Positions 11,739-23,077 of a DNA stretch of 64,000 nucleotides are shown here, in pieces. Numbering within the stretch: position 1 is the stretch's first letter; the number at the start of each line of letters is the position of its first letter. This DNA is from Capronia americana (Eukaryota; Ascomycota; Eurotiomycetes; Chaetothyriales; Herpotrichiellaceae). Both the position numbers and the translations under genes were made by a program. The notes under the pieces were generated by a model, which searched no databases, had not been told where the DNA came from, and saw only the letters and a program-made list of their open reading frames with translations. Location of the stretch: assembly GCA_016110215.1 (NCBI GenBank), contig JADWQD010000015.1, forward strand, positions 868,001-932,000. Direction: 5' to 3'.

Positions 11739-13199
11739 TTCGTAAGTTCTGTTCAGTATGTATGTGGCTGAGAGTAAGGTTCCCAAGTCGTCCGCAGTTG
11801 TTGACCTAGTCACGGGAGTGTCGATTGCCACAAGTGAATATCTGTACTGTGTATTGTAGAACTCGAGGGCAGATGTCCAAGTCGATGTTTCTTGGAATGC
11901 GAGCTCTGGACCTGTCAGCTTTATTGGACCAGCAGCTATATCATGCATGCAAGTTCTCGCAGCGAGCTCTGAGAGGAAGAGGAGATGCTAGCAGCTGGGC
12001 GAAGGCAAGGAGTATATGGAGCTTACCAGGTGCTATGACCAAGCTGGCGCAGCAAGGCACAACCGTTCTGGACGCGGGGTCTGCGGCGAACGCGAGATCC
12101 CTGATTGAGGAATGAGGCTTGACTTGAAATGAAGACGAGTTGGTCGATCGAGAAGGAGGGCAAGGTTAGTTTTGGAAGCTACTGCAGGTCGGCGAGCAGA
12201 AGCAGCAGTCGAGAACGCGTCCTGAGGCAGCGATTGGGTTGCTGGGGAGGTCGAGGGCGGAAATGGTGAAGTGCAGACTGTGAAGACAGGGAAGACGTGG
12301 GACGAAGGGACGCGTCAGTGGAGATGCGGGAGACGCGACGAAATCTGTCAAACCGAGTCAAATGCCCGCTGACAAGGGATAGCCTGGACCTCGCTTTCAA
12401 AAAATGCAATAATGGATCTCGACAAGAGAGTATCTGTGGTAAGGAATGACGGCGCAAATACTGTGGTCATCTGCTGTCTGTACGAGTGCCTTCTTGCAGT
12501 GAGTGACGTTTGAACTCGACTTCGGTTGTTGTGAGCATCAGCTTGACTTTCGTTCACCACGCGCTTGCCGCTGACCGACTTGGCGGCCTCGACCGTTTCA
12601 CCGCGTCTTCCGCAATGGCGTTGAACTCCAATCGACGCCAGGCAGGAGTGACGTGATGATGCCGTCTCATTTATCGTCGCTGCTGTGGACTGTGCACCAG
12701 TTCATCGGCCCGTCTTGTAGCTAGAGATAAGGCCGATGCTGAGTCGTGACTCTGAGGTGCAGATTGTCTTGCCTCATCATGGCGGCAGACCTGATGACAA
12801 CCACCCACAACTTGTTTTTCGTCGACAAGCACTTCAACTTCTTTCAGGCGCGAAGCAGAAGAACAATCACGCCGAAACTAAGACCGCAACAGCCCCCATG
12901 ATTTCTGGGCTTCCTTGTTATGAGGCATAGTCGAGGTCGCCGAAAGGTCAAAATGCGACCTGAGAGCACGTCATCATTGGCCATGGTCGCTATTGGTCTT
13001 GTATCACACCTCGATCACACTCTGAGGCGAAACGTGCAAGGTCGGCTTGACTGAGAACATTGCGGTTCAGGTAAGAACCATTCAACCTCCCAGGAAAGAC
13101 ATTGGGTCAGAAAAGCGACGTCTTCGATGCTCCTTCTATTTCGAAACTGCACTCTATGTCTAGGTTTCTGAATGTCACCGCCGAGCATGCGCAACCGCA
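11739..13199. other. Intergenic region between the KEN-box and acetoacetyl-CoA synthetase genes
   Basis: About 1.46 kb holding the promoter and 5' leader of the KEN-box gene and the 3' flank of the synthetase gene, both on the minus strand. No additional gene, RNA or repeat is seen. Confidence 0.55.
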
Positions 13200-15381
13200 C
13201 TACAGTTTCGCCTTCTGTTCAGCCAGATCCACCAGGTTCTCGTCCTTCGCGAACTGGTAATAGTAGTTCAAGCTCTCGGGGTTGAGCAGGGTCCCAGAAG
13301 GTTTGATAACTTTGCCAGAAACAATTTGCTTCACAGGCAACTCGACCTTCTTCAGATTGACGGTGGTCTGCATACCAAGCGGGTCAGCACAACATTCCTC
13401 ATATCCAGCCTTGCATGGGGAAGGGTGAAAGACTTACCGGAATCTCCTTCGTCTCAAACACAAATTTGGGCACATGCCTCGGGCTCATGGCCTTCCTAAT
13501 GGCATCCTTGACCTCCCTCACCAGCTGCGGCGTAAATTGATGCCCTGGCTTCATGAGCAAGAACAGAATCACCCTTTCATCCTCATCCTGTGGTCTTCTC
13601 TGTCCCACACAGATACTATCACTGATCCGATCTGGAAATTTGGCCTCGATGATACCGTATATCTCGGCGGAACCAAATCTTACGCCACTCGGATTGAGCA
13701 CGCCATCCGCTCTACCCAGGAAAATGACCTGCTTTGTGACTGGATGGATCATGATGAAGTCGCCATGTGTCCAAACATTGTCGAACCGTGCGAAATAGCT
13801 TTCGAAGTACCTCTGCGGGCCATTCGTCCCCAAGAACGTGATGGGCATCGTGGGAAACGCCTGGTACGCGACCAATTCTCCCGGAACGCCATCTTCGACC
13901 TCAACAGCCTTGTATCGATCCTCGACCGTCTGATCGTACACTTTGACTGGCACACCGAGCGACAGACTCTGGCACCCGCCCACATAGAGCGGCACGATGG
14001 GGTTCCCCGTCCCAAAGCAAGCCGCAAGATCGGTTCCGCCCGAGATGTTGTCGAGCTGTACGGAAGGAGGAAATCCTTCGTCGTAAACCCACTCGAACAA
14101 CTGATCTGAGAGCACCATGCCCGTACTCGTGATGACCTTCAACGCGCTCAAATCGGCCACTTTCTTCGGAATGACACCGCCTGTTTGCAGAGTTTGTAGG
14201 TATCGCGGACTGATGCCCAAATGCGTGACCTTTTCTTGCCCAACCAACTTGATCAGATTCGTCAGATTCGGCACAAACGGCGAACCATCATAGATGACCA
14301 TTCGGCATCCCGTAATCAGAGCCTGCACACTGGCCAGGTACATGATCCATCCCGTGGTGGTGTACTGCAACTGACTCGACTCGGCGTTGATGCAACGATG
14401 GAGTCGGTACTCCTTGTGCCCTGACACGATGACGCCGCCGATGGCGTGCACGATACATTTCGGCTGCCCGGTCGTGCCACTCGAGTAAACCACCAAAAAT
14501 GGATCCGAGTAGTCGGTATCTTCAAACACCAGCTCATCAGACTTTGCCCGGGAGATGAAATCATCCCACTTCTTTGCCCTTGGTACGGCACTGATATCCG
14601 CCGGCTGGCCTTGAAACCTCACCTGGCTCACGATCCCCTGAAACTCCTCCACACCGGCCATGCCGGCCATGATGTCCTTCATCTTCCCCCTCAGATCAAT
14701 CTTCTTGCCATTATATATCGCCCAATCGTCCATAAACAGCCACCGCGGTTTAATCTGCAGAAGTCGGTCTAAGATGCCCTTGACACCCATGTCGGTCGAA
14801 CTAGAACTGAACAACGCCCCGACCGTAGCCGTCGCAAGGAATACGACCAGCGTATCCAAGCACGTACTCGCCACCAACGCCACGCGATCGCCCTTCTTCA
14901 CCCCCCAAGCCCTCATGGCGTTACTCAGCCGTCCCACCCTCTGCCGCAGCTCCCTCCAGGTGACGTGCCTGATCGGTTCGAGAAACGCCCCCTCCCGCAC
15001 CTCCGTGACAGCAATCTTGTCGTCCGCCTTCGTGGCATCAACGATCCGTTTGCCCGTGGCAATGTCCCCCGAGAAAAGGATGTTCTCTGCAAAATTCATC
15101 CGCACGCCCGTGAACCACCGCGGGATACTGTCCATCCGGGCGGACTCGTCGACAACCACGTCGGGGACACTCCCGCGGTACACGATGGGGAAGTAGTCGA
15201 AGACGAAGCGCCAGAACGCGGAGCGCTGCGTCACCGAGAACTGGTACAAGGCGTCGTAGTTGTCGAAGGTCCGGCCCACGGATTTTTCCAAGGCGAGCTT
15301 GAACTTCCACATATCGGTCGTCTCCTTATGGGGATGTTCCCATAGTTTTCGCGGCATGGGCTGCTGGTGTTGTTGCGCCAT
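13200..15381 (-). CDS. Acetoacetyl-CoA synthetase (acetoacetate-CoA ligase)
   Basis: ATP-dependent ligase that activates acetoacetate to acetoacetyl-CoA, a route from ketone bodies or leucine breakdown to sterol precursors. It has 703 residues in two exons, 15381-13438 and 13367-13200. The 70-base intron has GTAAGT and TATGCAG ends, and the last exon encodes the conserved end of the ligase domain. The N-terminal ACAS-type domain includes KLWEHPHKETTDMWKF. The AMP-binding P-loop SSGTTGQPK lies near residue 300, the SGGTD motif follows, and the late motif LGRADGVLNPSGVRFGSAEIY carries the adenylation-domain hinge. Length and motifs fit the acetoacetyl-CoA synthetase branch rather than acetyl-CoA synthetase, which has a different N-terminus. 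The C-terminus lacks an obvious peroxisomal tripeptide, so the enzyme is probably cytosolic. Confidence 0.92.
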
Positions 15382-16749
15382 GGTTGCTGGGATTGCCGGT
15401 TGACCGGTCCTCGAACAGAAAGATAAATGAATGCCCCTGATTTACGATTCGAGTGCCTTTTTTCCCTCTCTCTCTCCCAAAGATTTGTGTTTCGCGTTCC
15501 GCAATCGCGCCACTGGGGCCCCCCTCAAATCTACAGGAGCGGCACGAGGCTTGATCGCGAATTTTGGTCGCTCCGATTTCCAATCCCTCGTCTGTGCGCT
15601 GGCTGGCTGGCTGAGAAGCTGTAGCTCCCTTTCACGGAGTACAGTGCCGTAAGTACTCGGTACTGTGTGGTGCTTGCTCGACGAAATCGGTCCAGCACGT
15701 GAGTATTACCCTCAGGGAGCTCCAAGAGAGTGTTCGCGGAAGGTGAGCAGTCCTTAGCCTATATATATGTCTGTCTGCGTACGTGAACTCCGTCCTCCAG
15801 GAGTTATGTATCGTACGTCTCGAAGTATACAGTATAGGATATGTCAGAAGGTCAGAAAGTCAGAAAGTCAGGTAGATATGTAAGTCTGGAAGTCAATATG
15901 TGTACTCGGTATGTTTGTTTTAATTGTTCGCACTAGCATCCGAATTCAGGATTGCCAACCTCGCCGGATCGGACTTGCGCGGGATGGAGGAGGTGAGTAC
16001 AAGTACTCGGACGAGTATATTGCTACAGTACTCCAACATCCGACCGGGGCTGCCCCCCCGGGATGCTGCGATCCTCTCGAGCATTTCCCAGGCTTAGCCT
16101 TTCTGGGCCGGAGCCTCGGTAAAAGAAAGCCGTGGAGAGGCACGGGTCCCGCAATCTAGGAGTTAGAAGGACGGAAGAGAAGGGGAATGACGGGGCAATG
16201 GTCAAGAGATTACCGGCCCCGGCACTACGACGAAAAAGCCGTCTCGCATATATCTACTCGTATTGTGGCACACTAGGAAACTTGTGTACCGAGGCGGCAT
16301 TGTTTAATAACGTGCATGGGCTGGTCTGGGCTGGCACTGTGGTGGCACTTCTCACCGATCGAAGGGCGGGATTGGGCCCTTGCGGGAGCGGCCAGGTGAA
16401 GATGTGGGAAAGGCAAACTTCAGCTACCTACCCCAGAGGAAGTGGTCGCTTCCGAAAGTTCTTTATCTACCGGCAAGTTAGCCTGACAAGGAAGATCAAG
16501 GCTGTTCGGATCCGGGGTCACGGAATTCCGCTTGCGCGACCGCCTTATGCCGGTTCTGTTTGGCCGAGAAAGAGGGTCTGCCTGTTGACAGATAAAACAC
16601 TGCATTGCCGACTTTAGTAGGAAAGCCAGCCGTGCAGCTCGGTCACTAAGGATACCTACGTCTATAACCCCCAACTGACCCGAGTCGCGCAGTTTCCAAG
16701 ATCATGTTGTTACCGGTGTGCCCTGCACTGTTATCCATCCCATTCTTGT
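15382..16749. other. Intergenic region with minor repeats
   Basis: About 1.37 kb upstream of the acetoacetyl-CoA synthetase gene. It contains a small tandem repeat at 15843-15871 and many AGTACT/GTACTC-like words between 15630 and 16030. No gene is supported. Confidence 0.55.
15843..15871. repeat. GTCAGAAA tandem repeat
   Basis: Four imperfect copies of an 8-base unit, GTCAGAAR, in the upstream region of the acetoacetyl-CoA synthetase gene. Confidence 0.75.
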
Positions 16750-17418
16750 TTAGCTCAGAACTCTTCGCTTGTTGCTCCTCGATGCTCGTTTGCTGTTTGA
16801 CCGCATCTCATCAATCAACTTTGCCGGCTCTTGATAATCTGTACTTGTATCGCGGTGGTGTGTCAAGTATGGTGGGACTGGTAGAGTTGAAGCTGAAGCG
16901 ACCACTGTCTGGGACACGGGTTTCGGTGCCGGTGGTTGCTCCAAGCCATTCCCGTCGCAACCCGTGACAGAGCGAACAGCCCATCTCTTCAGTTCTGCCA
17001 TGGTGACGGGCATCATGATAGAGGAGCTTTTCCTGCTTCTGCTCAATTTCATCTTTTTGTGATGTGCGTACTGCTTCTGCTCTCGACCTGCGAAGGCAGC
17101 AACAGCCATCAGATCTGCTGTCCGCCGCTCGATAATGTCGTCCTCCTCGTCTGCAAGCGTGGAAGCGGATGCATTTTGCGCTTGCCCTATCCACTCGATG
17201 TCGGCGGCCGCCTTCTTTTGTATGAGCTTCCGATTGCGCCGTCGTTTGCAACACTTGACTACGAGGCATCCAATCAAGACCGAGATGATGGCGAGTCCGG
17301 TAATCCCACCGATGACAATGAGGAAGAGCCAAATGGTGGGCTCCTGGCCATCATGGGGTATAATAATGACGCGCGCTTGAAGACGCGTTTGTGTCCGATG
17401 GCGTGATGTAGGAGGCAT
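16750..17418 (-). CDS. Single-pass membrane protein of unknown function
   Basis: Uncharacterised protein of 222 residues in one exon. I chose the ATG at 17418. The frame stays open upstream, but that segment would add a second hydrophobic stretch and looks like a leader sequence. After a short polar N-terminus there is one hydrophobic segment (about residues 28-52) containing LFLIVIGGITGLAII. A basic juxtamembrane stretch follows, KCCKRRRNRK, with the paired cysteines placed for possible palmitoylation. The remaining 150 or so residues are polar, with Lys/Arg/Ser-rich patches and no recognised domain. The layout suggests a type I or III membrane protein with a cytosolic tail. No function is claimed. 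Confidence 0.65.
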   Translation of the reverse strand: MPPTSRHRTQTRLQARVIIIPHDGQEPTIWLFLIVIGGITGLAIISVLIGCLVVKCCKRRRNRKLIQKKAAADIEWIGQAQNASASTLADEEDDIIERRTADLMAVAAFAGREQKQYAHHKKMKLSRSRKSSSIMMPVTMAELKRWAVRSVTGCDGNGLEQPPAPKPVSQTVVASASTLPVPPYLTHHRDTSTDYQEPAKLIDEMRSNSKRASRSNKRRVLS

Positions 17419-17831
17419 GAGGATGTGGAAGCGGCTGGACACTGTAGTGATAGGGCGGGTGCTGATAAAGAGCGAAGTTCTCACCGGCAGCATTAAACCA
17501 AAAACAAGATCAGCAATGTCGCCTAAGAGAAGCGATAGAAGAATATAGCTCAGTGGCGAAGGAGGATCCAGGTTGGAGAGTGAACAGACAAGCTGAAGGT
17601 CTCTCACAGTCGAGACAGACGGTTGTTCTTGCCTCCGAAGGCCTCATGAACCCATCATCGCTCTTGACATTCTTGACTTTTGTCTGAGTTGGTGTCGCGG
17701 CAGACGCCGGTCCTCAGCTTCGAAAATATGTACATTGCCGCTCGAATTGTCGACGGCGCGCTGTCCCCGGTACCCATCACATGGCAAATTTTGGCGTCTC
17801 TCAAGTGTATTCTTGGTTGAAGCGAATCTCT
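17419..17831. other. Spacer between membrane protein and Mim1 genes
   Basis: About 410 bases holding the promoter of the membrane-protein gene and the 3' flank of the Mim1 gene; nothing else is seen. Confidence 0.5.
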
Positions 17832-18310
17832 CTATTCCAACGAAGCGGCATCTTCCACCCCAGGATTCAGGGCACTGTTTCTTCTCTTCCTTTCGACAGG
17901 ATCTTCCCTCATCTCAACACCGGGACCAACAGTATGAGATGACCGATGCCGAGGCCATATCTACCCAGGGGACAATTAGTTACATCACCCTCGATGAAGC
18001 GGATTGATCTCACATTTGTCGAATTCCAACCTAACCGGAATGCAAACTCGTGCGCCAGAAGTTCACCAAAACCCAGCATCATCCCGTTGACGAAAGGCAG
18101 TATAAGATTTATGGCAGCTCCCCGTAATATTGACCATACCGTCGGAGGCTGATATATTATAACCGGCCGAGCGCCATTGTTGTCTGATGATTGGGGCGGT
18201 GAAGAGGATGGAGGGGAGAGCGATGAGTAGGCTTCGGAGTCGGAAGGGATAGTCAATTGAGAGCCGGAAAGGTCTTGGGGAGGCGAAGGCGATTGATCTG
18301 CTCGAGACAT
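17832..18310 (-). CDS. MIM1: Mim1/Tom13 mitochondrial outer-membrane import protein
   Basis: Small outer-membrane protein that, with Mim2, inserts alpha-helical outer-membrane proteins and helps assemble the TOM complex. It has 141 residues in two exons, 18310-18014 and 17960-17832. The 53-base intron has donor GTGAGA, branch GTAACTAAT and acceptor GGTAG. Residues 57-95 hold the conserved membrane segment: RGAAINLILPF, then NGMMLGFGELLAHEFAFRLG. The spliced second exon restores the family-like ending WPRHRSSHTVGPGVEMRE, which the unspliced frame destroys. The first 55 residues are a Ser/Pro-rich cytosolic tail, as in other Mim1 proteins. The gene stands head-to-head with the p47-like gene at 18868, and Oxa1 follows that gene. 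Confidence 0.88.
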
Positions 18311-18867
18311 GGTGGACGAAGAGCGAGGGCGTCGAGGGCGAGCTAATAGTGAAATGATGGGGAGCAATCACGAAGACCTCAGTCGGGTATTCATTCTTCC
18401 TCAACGGAATGACATGAACTGAGAGTGACGTGTCTACAACTTTTTGGACACCTCCCGCAGCTAGAGACAGTAGCTGCGATCGGATGGTGTTAAATCTCTC
18501 CGGCCTAGAAGTGATGATTTGGAGCTGTGAGTGAATGCAGTTGTCTCGGAAGATGCCCAGGCACGAGATTCGTCCTCTAGCAAATCAAAATTACGGAAGC
18601 CCGCCAAAGCTGCCGCCAAATTAGGCACGCCTAATTCGATGGTGAAAGTTCACAGATGGTTGGAGATGATGTGACGTACGTTCGTGACTGCCTCACCCAC
18701 GCCTCTTTGTGCTGCTCACTTGTTCTTTATTTCAAGCGATTTTACGCTTCTCCCACTTGCGACACCGCTTGCTCGGTTTCACCTCGTTTCTTTTGCACTG
18801 GTTCTCTCCCCAAACCTCTCTCCACCGGTGTTTGTGCCTCGCGATCCTCCTTACAAATCCGCCCATC
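18311..18867. promoter_or_regulatory. Divergent promoter region between Mim1 and p47-like genes
   Basis: The 557 bases between two diverging start codons must hold both promoters. It includes a palindromic-looking pair of TAGGCACGCCTAA bases near 18620-18635. No transcription factor site was assigned. Confidence 0.5.
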
Positions 18868-20154
18868 ATGGCGAATCCTAATGCTGCAGAGCAAGATGCT
18901 CTGGCCGCACAATTCAGTCAAATCACAGGAACACCACTCCGACAGGTCAGCGCCAATTGCGGTACTACTTGTGTTCATCCACTGACTACGCTCTAGGCCC
19001 AGCAATTCATGACTGCTAGCGACTGGGACTTGGAGACAGCAGTCGCCAATTACTACGCCGCTCAAGAAGACCACGTCGAAGATATTCAAGACGATTCAGA
19101 CTATGCCGACGAAGACGATCCAGTACCAGTTCATCCAGCTCAAGCAGCGCCCACTCTGCCCGCTCATGGCGCCGGTCGAAGATTAGGAGACGGTCCCGCG
19201 GATCCTCAGCCAGTCCCTCCCGTTCCTACGTCTAGCTCAAGTTCGTCCCGCCCCCGACATCAGCCTAGTACACAGAAAAAGTTTGCCACCCTGGGTGACG
19301 TCTCTGCGGGCAATGGAAATGGCGACAACTCAGACGACGATGACAAACAGGATCTTTTTGCTGGTGGGGAAAAGTCAGGCCTGGCAGTGCAGAATCCTGA
19401 CGATTTGAGGAAGAGAATTCTGGAGAAGGCTCAAAAACGTGGCCCTGTTCCCAAGGATGATGCGCCCAAGAAATCACACTTCACTGGCTCGGCTCGTACT
19501 CTTGGAGGCGATGACGCACCGTCACGCGAAATACCTGCTGCACCACAACCGCGCGGTAGGGCCGAGCGCGTTGAGCGGGTTTTGCATTTCTGGCAGGACG
19601 GTTTCAGCATTGACGACGGAGACTTGTATAGGTTTGACGATTCTAGGAACGCTGAAATTCTGAATTCGATCCGACAGGGACGCGCGCCACTCAATATCAT
19701 GAATGTGCAGCCGGGTCAGGAAGTTGACGTGGAGATAAAGCAACACGACGAGAAGTATGTCAAGTCCAAGAAGAAGTACAAGCCCTTTGGAGGATCTGGC
19801 CAGCGGTTGGGCAGCCCCACTCCCGGTGTGTCTTCAATGCCTGGAGCTTTTACGCCGGAGACGCCAGCGCCTGCGTCGGCTGTGGCAGCTCCACCGACGC
19901 CTGAGGTCGACGAATCGAAGCCAACCGTTACGTTGAGGATCAGCTTGGGTTCCGGTACTCGGCTGACATCTCGCTTCAACACGGATCAGACGATCGGGGA
20001 CGTCTACGACTTCGTACGACGAGCTGAACCTGGCGGCAGAGAATTTGTGTTGCAGACTACCTTCCCCACCACCGACCTTACGGACAAGACCAAAGTGCTC
20101 GGGGAGATGGCAGATTTCAAGCGGGGAGGTTCTGTTGTCCAGCGGTACGTCTGA
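18868..20154 (+). CDS. p47/Shp1-type UBX cofactor of Cdc48
   Basis: Adaptor of the AAA ATPase Cdc48/p97, linking it to ubiquitinated substrates, membrane fusion and protein phosphatase 1 regulation. It has 411 residues in two exons, 18868-18945 and 18997-20154. The 51-base intron cuts through the UBA domain, so the single-frame reading loses the start. Domains in order: a UBA-like domain at about 5-47 with FMTASDWDLETAVANYY; a long acidic Pro/Ser-rich linker; a SEP domain at about 220-295 containing FWQDGFSIDDGDLYRFDD; and a C-terminal UBX domain at about 325-411 with the FP-turn LQTTFPTTDL. Length and domain order match NSFL1C/p47 and yeast Shp1. The start context CCATCATGGCG is favourable. 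Confidence 0.93.
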
Positions 20155-20502
20155 CTGGCAGGGTCTGCACAACGAGGCGTTCCGGCATGAGCTGTGGTTT
20201 GGGCAGCTGATAGAGCTGGACTTGCATGGTATCAGAGTTTTTGGCGGCTCCATCATAAGACGATGAGTGTGATCATGGCAGGAGCTAGACCGAGAGTTTC
20301 CATCACAAGGATAAAAATCGAACCTCTTGAATCCCGCCTTCTTTCTTCCCTTGTCCCCTGCTTTTGTAGCCTCGCTCGCCAATGCAGGAAACGAGATTTT
20401 TCGGCGCACCTTCCCTTTGCGCGATATTCGCGACTTGGGTCCAAGTCGAAGCTTCGACAGAGCATCCAACACGCGATGATCTGAAAACCGGGGACGCCCA
20501 GT
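20155..20502. other. Short spacer upstream of the Oxa1 gene
   Basis: About 350 bases between two same-strand genes, holding the p47-like 3' end and the Oxa1 promoter. The open frame continuing from 20382 into the Oxa1 gene is not used in the preferred model. Confidence 0.5.
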
Positions 20503-22130
20503 ATGTCGATGTCTACAGGGTTGAGGTTGACCAGCCGGAGAATACACAGTGGTCAGACCAAGTTAGTCGTCGGACCAAGAGATGCACGATACGTATGCCA
20601 CTCGCTCCTGCGGTCCCTCACAATGGAAAGAAAACTGACCCAGCACAGTTCTCACACCACACCCCGATATCCCGGTCGGCGCAGCGACCAGTGCTCCATG
20701 CAAGTCGATTGAGGTCGATACAACAGACCCGGTCACTGTCTTTATTCGGCTGGGGTTCCAGTAAGACGGCAGACGAATTGGCCAAAACTCAGTCTCCAAG
20801 CACCTCACCCTCACCCGCGCTAGACGGGCCTGCATCACAACCGACCGTCGAGCCTATACGCACTGTCAAGGCCTCGCATTCCACAGCGGATAGCCCCGAT
20901 CCTACTGGCAGTAGCACCTTCCAGCCAGATGCTCTCCAAAATCTCGAGACTGCGGTGCTGCAGTCTCAGAACCCGACAGCTGCAGCAGCTACCAGTGACA
21001 CTGTGGACCTTGCTTCGATCCCGGAAGGCATTGGATACTTGAAAGATGTCTGCGGTCTTGATTTCGGCTGGGGGCCCACGTCGCTCATGCAGTTTCTGCT
21101 GGAACATATCCACGTCACTGCGGGATTTTCCTGGTCTGTGTCGATAATAGCAGTTGTCTTCTTGCTCCGAGCCGCCATCTACCCTTTTGCGGTCACAGCA
21201 TCCGATATGACAGCCAGATTCCAGGAGATGAGCCCGCTGATCAAACAGATACAGGCCAGAAGTCGGGATGCTCTAAACAACAACGACCGAACAGGAGTCC
21301 TCGAGGCGCAGATGCAAATGAGAGAGTTGAAAAAAGAAGGCAACTTCGCTTTTAACAAGATGTTCAGGCCCTTGTTACTTCAATTCCCCTTGGGTTACGG
21401 AGCATGGAATCTTCTGAGATCTTGCTCCAATGTTCCTGTTCCAGGATTCGAAACCGAACACTGGTTATGGATAAGCAATCTAACCGTCGGGGATCCCTAC
21501 TATCTCTTACCTATAATCACGGCCGCAATGACATGGGTCAATGTCACCACCTCTGCGAAAACACAATCTGCGCAGGCAGAAATGCCGGGAATGGCTCTGA
21601 TCCGGAATGGCTTTCCTGTGATTACCGGTGTATTCATGCTATTCCAGCCGGCTGCAGTGCAAATCTATTTCCTATGCAACGGCCTTTTCACTCAGATCCA
21701 AGTCACATCCTTGCAAAATCCGGCATGGAGAAGGATACTCAAACTGCATCCTCTTCCCAACCAAAGCCCAAAGACGGAGGGAATTCCTTCCTCTCGCATG
21801 AACATATCTCCCAGAGTGATCAATACCACTGGTAGGGTCACAACAACTTCGTCTCCCACTCCACAACCAGCTCCCTCTTCAGCTCAAGCACCGGATCGTA
21901 GCTTCATCGACAGAGGTGTTGACTCCATCAAAGCCGCGAGCCAACAGACGTGGCGTAAAGCGATAGGTTCCACAAAGGAAAAAGCCGAACAGAAAGCCCA
22001 GGAACGGAAACGCGAAGCGCAGAAAGATGCCGCTGCTCGCTATGAAGCTCAGCGAAGGCAAGACCTGGAAAATATCCGCGCTTACCGGAATGCTGCTCAG
22101 GGCCGATATGACGGCAGTCAGAAGCAATAG
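20503..22130 (+). CDS. OXA1: Oxa1-like mitochondrial inner-membrane protein insertase
   Basis: YidC/Oxa1-family insertase that integrates mitochondrially made and conservatively sorted proteins into the inner membrane. It has 523 residues in two exons, 20503-20592 and 20649-22130. The 56-base intron has donor GTATGC, branch ACTGACC and acceptor CACAG. The first exon lies in another frame from the long open frame. It supplies a basic, acid-poor start, MSMSTGLRLTSRRIHSGQTK, that joins to DARYFSHHTP, a good presequence with an R-Y-F-S cleavage-like site. The unspliced frame gives an acidic N-terminus unsuited to import. The insertase core runs from about residue 160 to 420, with FGWGPTSLMQFLLEHIH at its start and five hydrophobic segments. 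The C-terminal tail is rich in Lys/Arg/Glu/Gln and probably coiled, fitting the ribosome-binding tail of Oxa1. Confidence 0.9.
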
Positions 22131-23077
22131 CCTGTCAGGATTGCTCATGCGAGCATTGCCAGACCTGTTACAGATGGACTCTCCTGTACAACGATTTCGT
22201 TGTGAGAATTGTGCTGTCCTCCGGGTATTCTACGAGTAGTATATCCCGGGCAGGGCGCGGTCGAGCCGCGTCACCGAAGAGAAAAGGACGGCGGCACATT
22301 CAGTGCAGATCGGGATTGATCAAGGGATGGTCATGATGTTCAACATCGTGCAAGGGTTTGTACGGAATCACAAGAGCGGTCACCAAGACAAGCAAGACTG
22401 CGATATTACCTCGCCGTGCAAGGTCGACCCTGTTCCGCCGATATGTGGAAACTGGAGGTACAGTGGTGGTTCACGATCCAACGACTCTCGCATCCTACTT
22501 TCCACTCCCACTTGTATGTCCCTGTACATTAGGCATTTAAAATACCTTGGTGTGAATAATTTGAGAACGATCAATCAGCGTGTCAAATCGATCGTGCTCT
22601 GAAGCTTCCCATCCTTCTCGTTAGAATCAAGTCTACTCCGTATCGTTGTTCGAAGCCAAGGTGAGTAAATCAGTTGGTCTCTGACTCGGCTTACGAGGAT
22701 ATGACATGGAGCAAGCAGGAGAGGAGGTGCGTCCAGGTTGATCGAGGCTAGGGCTTGAATGGAGTGACTTGCTTGGCTACTAGTTAGATTCAGACCAGTA
22801 CAGTGCTTACGTCCTGAGATGCCACTGACATTGGACTGTTCTGCTAGATGAATTCAGGGAGACGAACATCAACTGTACTTGTACGTAGTGCGTAGTACGT
22901 TATTCGTAGCACGGAATACGGAATACCCTGCCCTGCCCTGCCATGCCATACTCATACTCATACCCTATGATGCAGTTAATGAAGTGGGTGCGCGCACTCT
23001 ACGGCCTTTCGTCCCTCATTTCTCTCGTTCCAGCGTGAGCGTGACCATGGCCCGCAACCCTCACTCCGGTCGTAAAA
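22131..23077. other. Convergent intergenic region
   Basis: About 950 bases between the convergent Oxa1 and ThDP-enzyme genes. It holds GTAGTACG-like words near 22880-22925 and the short tandem repeat at 22926-22963. No gene is supported. Confidence 0.55.
22926..22963. repeat. CCCTG/CATAC-type short tandem repeats
   Basis: CCTGCC repeated, passing into CATGCCATACTCATACTCAT. The stretch is AT/GC mixed and non-coding. Confidence 0.7.

Noticed and set aside
13200..15381. Acetyl-CoA synthetase as an alternative call
   Set aside because: The N-terminus and the spacing of motifs fit acetoacetyl-CoA synthetase better.
20382..20648. Use of the ATG at 20382 as the Oxa1 start
   Set aside because: It gives an acidic N-terminus and reads through a good intron; the spliced model yields a proper presequence.
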